From: Paenibacillus durus ATCC 35681
GTDB lineage: Bacteria; Bacillota; Bacilli; Paenibacillales; Paenibacillaceae
Reading direction: 5' to 3'
DNA: 64,000 nt
Assembly (NCBI RefSeq): GCF_000993825.1
Contig: NZ_CP011114.1
Location: 2,418,001-2,482,000, forward strand
Shown here: positions 62,306 to 64,000 of the stretch, in pieces
Position numbering within the stretch: position 1 is the first letter of the stretch
Layout: each line of letters starts with the position of its first letter
Notes under the pieces: generated by a model
The model's input: the letters and a program-made list of their open reading frames with translations, nothing else
Told to the model about the DNA's origin: nothing
Database searches by the model: none
Position numbers and translations under genes: made by a program

Positions 62306-63685
62306 TCAGGGCGCTTGTTCTCCGCACCATAACCTGCGGACATTGCGGGTTTCGTCCCAGCTTCGGCCGGCGTCGATGTGGCGCAGCAGCGGCTCGACGG
62401 CATCCGCCGCCGCAGCGTAGCCGGCCAGTGCCCGGAGCTGCGCCGTCAGCGGCGCGAACGCGGCGCGCAGCGGCGGCTTGTCGCCGCTGTAATACGCAGC
62501 GTGAAGGTCCTCGCGGTCAAGCGGGCGCAGCGGCAGTTCCTCGTAATGGCTCACGATTAGGTGAGCCAGCGTGACCGCGCCCCGGGCGACGACCGGGGAT
62601 ACGAGGAAGCTCGGCAGGGTCCGGTACTCGAAGCCGCCATGCGGCTGGAGCCGGAAATCGCCGAGCACGCCGTAGCGGGGGCGCCGGCCTCCGGCCCGGG
62701 CGTCCTCCAGCAGTGCGATGGGCAGCGCGAGATAGTTGTCGAGCGCGCGCAGCAGCGGCGCCGTCAGCGTGACGCCGCTGAAGTGCAAATGCCCGCCGAG
62801 GGCCCAGCCCCTCAGCGGCATGCCGCCCGCCCGCCAGCTTATGCTGCGGTCGGCAATGAGCCGGTCCGCCTCCATCGCGGCGGACCTCAGCTGCGCCAGC
62901 AGCGCGCGCGGCTCCCCGCGCGGCCGGGGGCGCAGCTCCGCCACCGGGAACGCGCCGCGCGTTCCCGGCGGTCCGGCGTCGCAGCCGGCGACGCCGTCCG
63001 TAGGCAGGTACCGCGACGCGGGCACGACGCGGCCGGTGGACTCCCGGAGCAGGAGGAACTCCGGGTCCATGCCCATGACGAGGTCAGGCCGCCCGGGCCG
63101 TTCCCTCTGTAGTGCCCGCTGCAGCGCGGCAGCCGCCGAGCGGTAAGGCTCGGGCATCACGCCGCCGGCAGAAAGCGCCAGCGGTGTGATGCCCTCTACC
63201 GTATACCGCCGCTCTCCCTGGGCCGCAAGCAGCACTTCTCCGCTGTCAAGCCCCAGACAGTACAGCGTTTTGGCCGCAAGGCTGCCCAGCCGCTTCGGCA
63301 GGCTTCCGCGCTCTAGAAAGGGAAGCGCGGCGTATCCAGCCGGGTCTTCTGCACGCACGCGGCCTGCAGAGGAGCGCCGGCGCGGCCGGGCCGTAAGCGC
63401 CGCCGCCGCGGGCTTCATTCCCAGCCCCGCGCCCAAAGGCGTGATTTCCAGCGGGGTCAGATTGTAGACCTTGACCCGGTAGCGCTGGCGGTAATGCTCC
63501 TTCGCAGAAGCCCCCGCCCTGCCGAAGCCCCGATCCCTGCCGCCTGTCTCCGCAGACTGGCTGCCGGCTTCGGGCGACCGGGTTCCGCCTCCGATGACAA
63601 GGGAAGCTGAAATCCCGCTGCGCCGAAGCCGCCGCTCTCTGCCTTCGGGCGTCAAAGCATGATATATCTCGGACCCGTCCTTCAT
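62306..63685 (-). CDS. PhiEco32-type COOH-NH2 ligase (putative amidoligase)
   Basis: A 459-residue protein. Residues ~205-400 match the phage phiEco32-like COOH-NH2 ligase type 2 family, a glutamine-synthetase-like fold: VMGMDPEFLLL, DGVAGCDAG, VAELRPRP, GWALGGHLHFSGV, YLALPIALLED and PHGGFEYRTLPSFLVSP, with Glu/His metal residues. The N-terminal ~200 residues are variable, Arg/Gly-rich and unassigned. ATG at 63685 is preferred because GGGAGG lies eight bases upstream; a longer start near 63720 is possible. GC content is visibly higher than its neighbours. Family members are thought to form peptide-like bonds; substrate unknown. Confidence 0.78.
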   Translation of the reverse strand: MKDGSEIYHALTPEGRERRLRRSGISASLVIGGGTRSPEAGSQSAETGGRDRGFGRAGASAKEHYRQRYRVKVYNLTPLEITPLGAGLGMKPAAAALTARPRRRSSAGRVRAEDPAGYAALPFLERGSLPKRLGSLAAKTLYCLGLDSGEVLLAAQGERRYTVEGITPLALSAGGVMPEPYRSAAAALQRALQRERPGRPDLVMGMDPEFLLLRESTGRVVPASRYLPTDGVAGCDAGPPGTRGAFPVAELRPRPRGEPRALLAQLRSAAMEADRLIADRSISWRAGGMPLRGWALGGHLHFSGVTLTAPLLRALDNYLALPIALLEDARAGGRRPRYGVLGDFRLQPHGGFEYRTLPSFLVSPVVARGAVTLAHLIVSHYEELPLRPLDREDLHAAYYSGDKPPLRAAFAPLTAQLRALAGYAAAADAVEPLLRHIDAGRSWDETRNVRRLWCGEQAP

Positions 63686-63785
63686 AGTTAAGCCCTCCCG
63701 AAGCGCAAGGTTCATATCCATCACTTTCCGGCGGGCTGCGGCAGACCATACGGAAGGCGCCTCCTCTACCTGCCTAAAAAAAAGC

Positions 63786-63810
63786 AAAAAAAGGAGGGCA
63801 TCCGCCCTCT
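63786..63810 (-). terminator. Terminator of the partial gene at the window end
   Basis: GAGGGC and GCCCTC pair around a four-base loop (63794-63809). The minus strand continues CTTTTTTT. Confidence 0.88.
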
Positions 63811-63920
63811 ACGCCGCCGCCCCCGGTACATATAATGGAACATATCCGCTTTTGGTTGTGGCCCGCCGTTCTCGCGGTCCGGTGAAGCCACCTTTATACC
63901 CTGACGGCGGCGTACCGTCC

Positions 63921-64000
63921 TTACAGTTCATCATCCAGCGAGTCGGGATCGAGGTCTTCGTAATCGAAGCCCTCGGTTTCGAAGTCGTAATCCTTGTCTT
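63921..64000 (-). CDS. C-terminal end of an acidic protein, truncated by the window edge (possibly CotE)
   Basis: Only the last 26 codons are seen, ending ...FDYEDLDPDSLDDEL. The tail is strongly acidic and aromatic. In Bacillus the gene upstream of mutS is cotE, whose protein ends in an acidic tail, so CotE is a candidate by position. The sequence itself is too short to prove it. Confidence 0.4.
   Translation of the reverse strand, partial: DKDYDFETEGFDYEDLDPDSLDDEL

Overview
The window looks like chromosomal DNA of a moderately GC-rich, endospore-forming Firmicute, most likely Paenibacillus or a close relative. The reasons are strong AGGAGG-type ribosome binding sites, sigma-A-like promoters, a proline T-box leader, a GlnR operator, Bacillus-type LexA boxes, spoVK, and the Bacillus-like order mutS-mutL-miaA-hfq-spoVK-hflX-ynbB-glnR-glnA, all on the minus strand. 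No rRNA, tRNA or CRISPR array was seen. Genus assignment is inference.

Layout. 1-2.3 kb (plus): the tail of an ArsR-like regulator, a HAD phosphatase and a membrane-anchored DsbA-like protein. 2.3-4.8 kb (minus): topoisomerase III. 5.1-9.9 kb (plus): a compact five-gene operon with a complete 2-aminoethylphosphonate (AEP) route (aepX, aepY, phnW) bracketed by two different YheC/YheD-type ATP-grasp proteins. This is the most interesting accessory locus. 10-15.4 kb (minus): T-box-controlled proS, gltD, and a thyA-folA pair. 15.7-20.5 kb (minus): pdhABCD with promoter and terminator. 20.8-25.7 kb: esterase, LMW phosphatase, thiN, a NlpC/P60 hydrolase, an orphan response regulator with a degenerate receiver, and a MoeB/ThiF-like E1 enzyme. 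25.8-30.1 kb (minus): an ABC-F protein, a Ser/Thr kinase fused to a MinD-like domain lacking the P-loop lysine, and an RlmM-like methyltransferase.

30.2-31.6 kb: an IS607-like element with an intact TnpB but a TnpA reduced to its 54-residue HTH. 31.6-35.6 kb (minus): an overlapping run of a HAD phosphatase, mutM, nfo, a cyclic-phosphate receiver-like protein, thioredoxin and an ABC ATPase. 35.8-42.6 kb (minus): rnz, metH, a YtkA-like lipoprotein interrupted by an in-frame amber codon, a HAD phosphatase, a membrane protein and ynzC. 42.8-44.6 kb: divergent yneA/lexA with four LexA-box-like sites, then an L,D-transpeptidase. 44.9-64 kb (minus): glnRA, ynbB, hflX, spoVK, ydcF-like, DUF402, PBP1A, hfq, miaA, an RsmJ-like methyltransferase, mutL, mutS, a phiEco32-type amidoligase, and the acidic C-terminus of a gene running off the window (possibly cotE by gene order).

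How the genes work together. The AEP operon would turn phosphoenolpyruvate into AEP, and its two ATP-grasp partners probably join a carboxylate to an amine, possibly that of AEP; no cytidylyltransferase, exporter or C-P lyase gene is present in the operon. Several loci serve DNA repair (mutSL, mutM-nfo, lexA-yneA), nucleotide/folate metabolism (thyA-folA, metH) and nitrogen control (glnRA, gltD).
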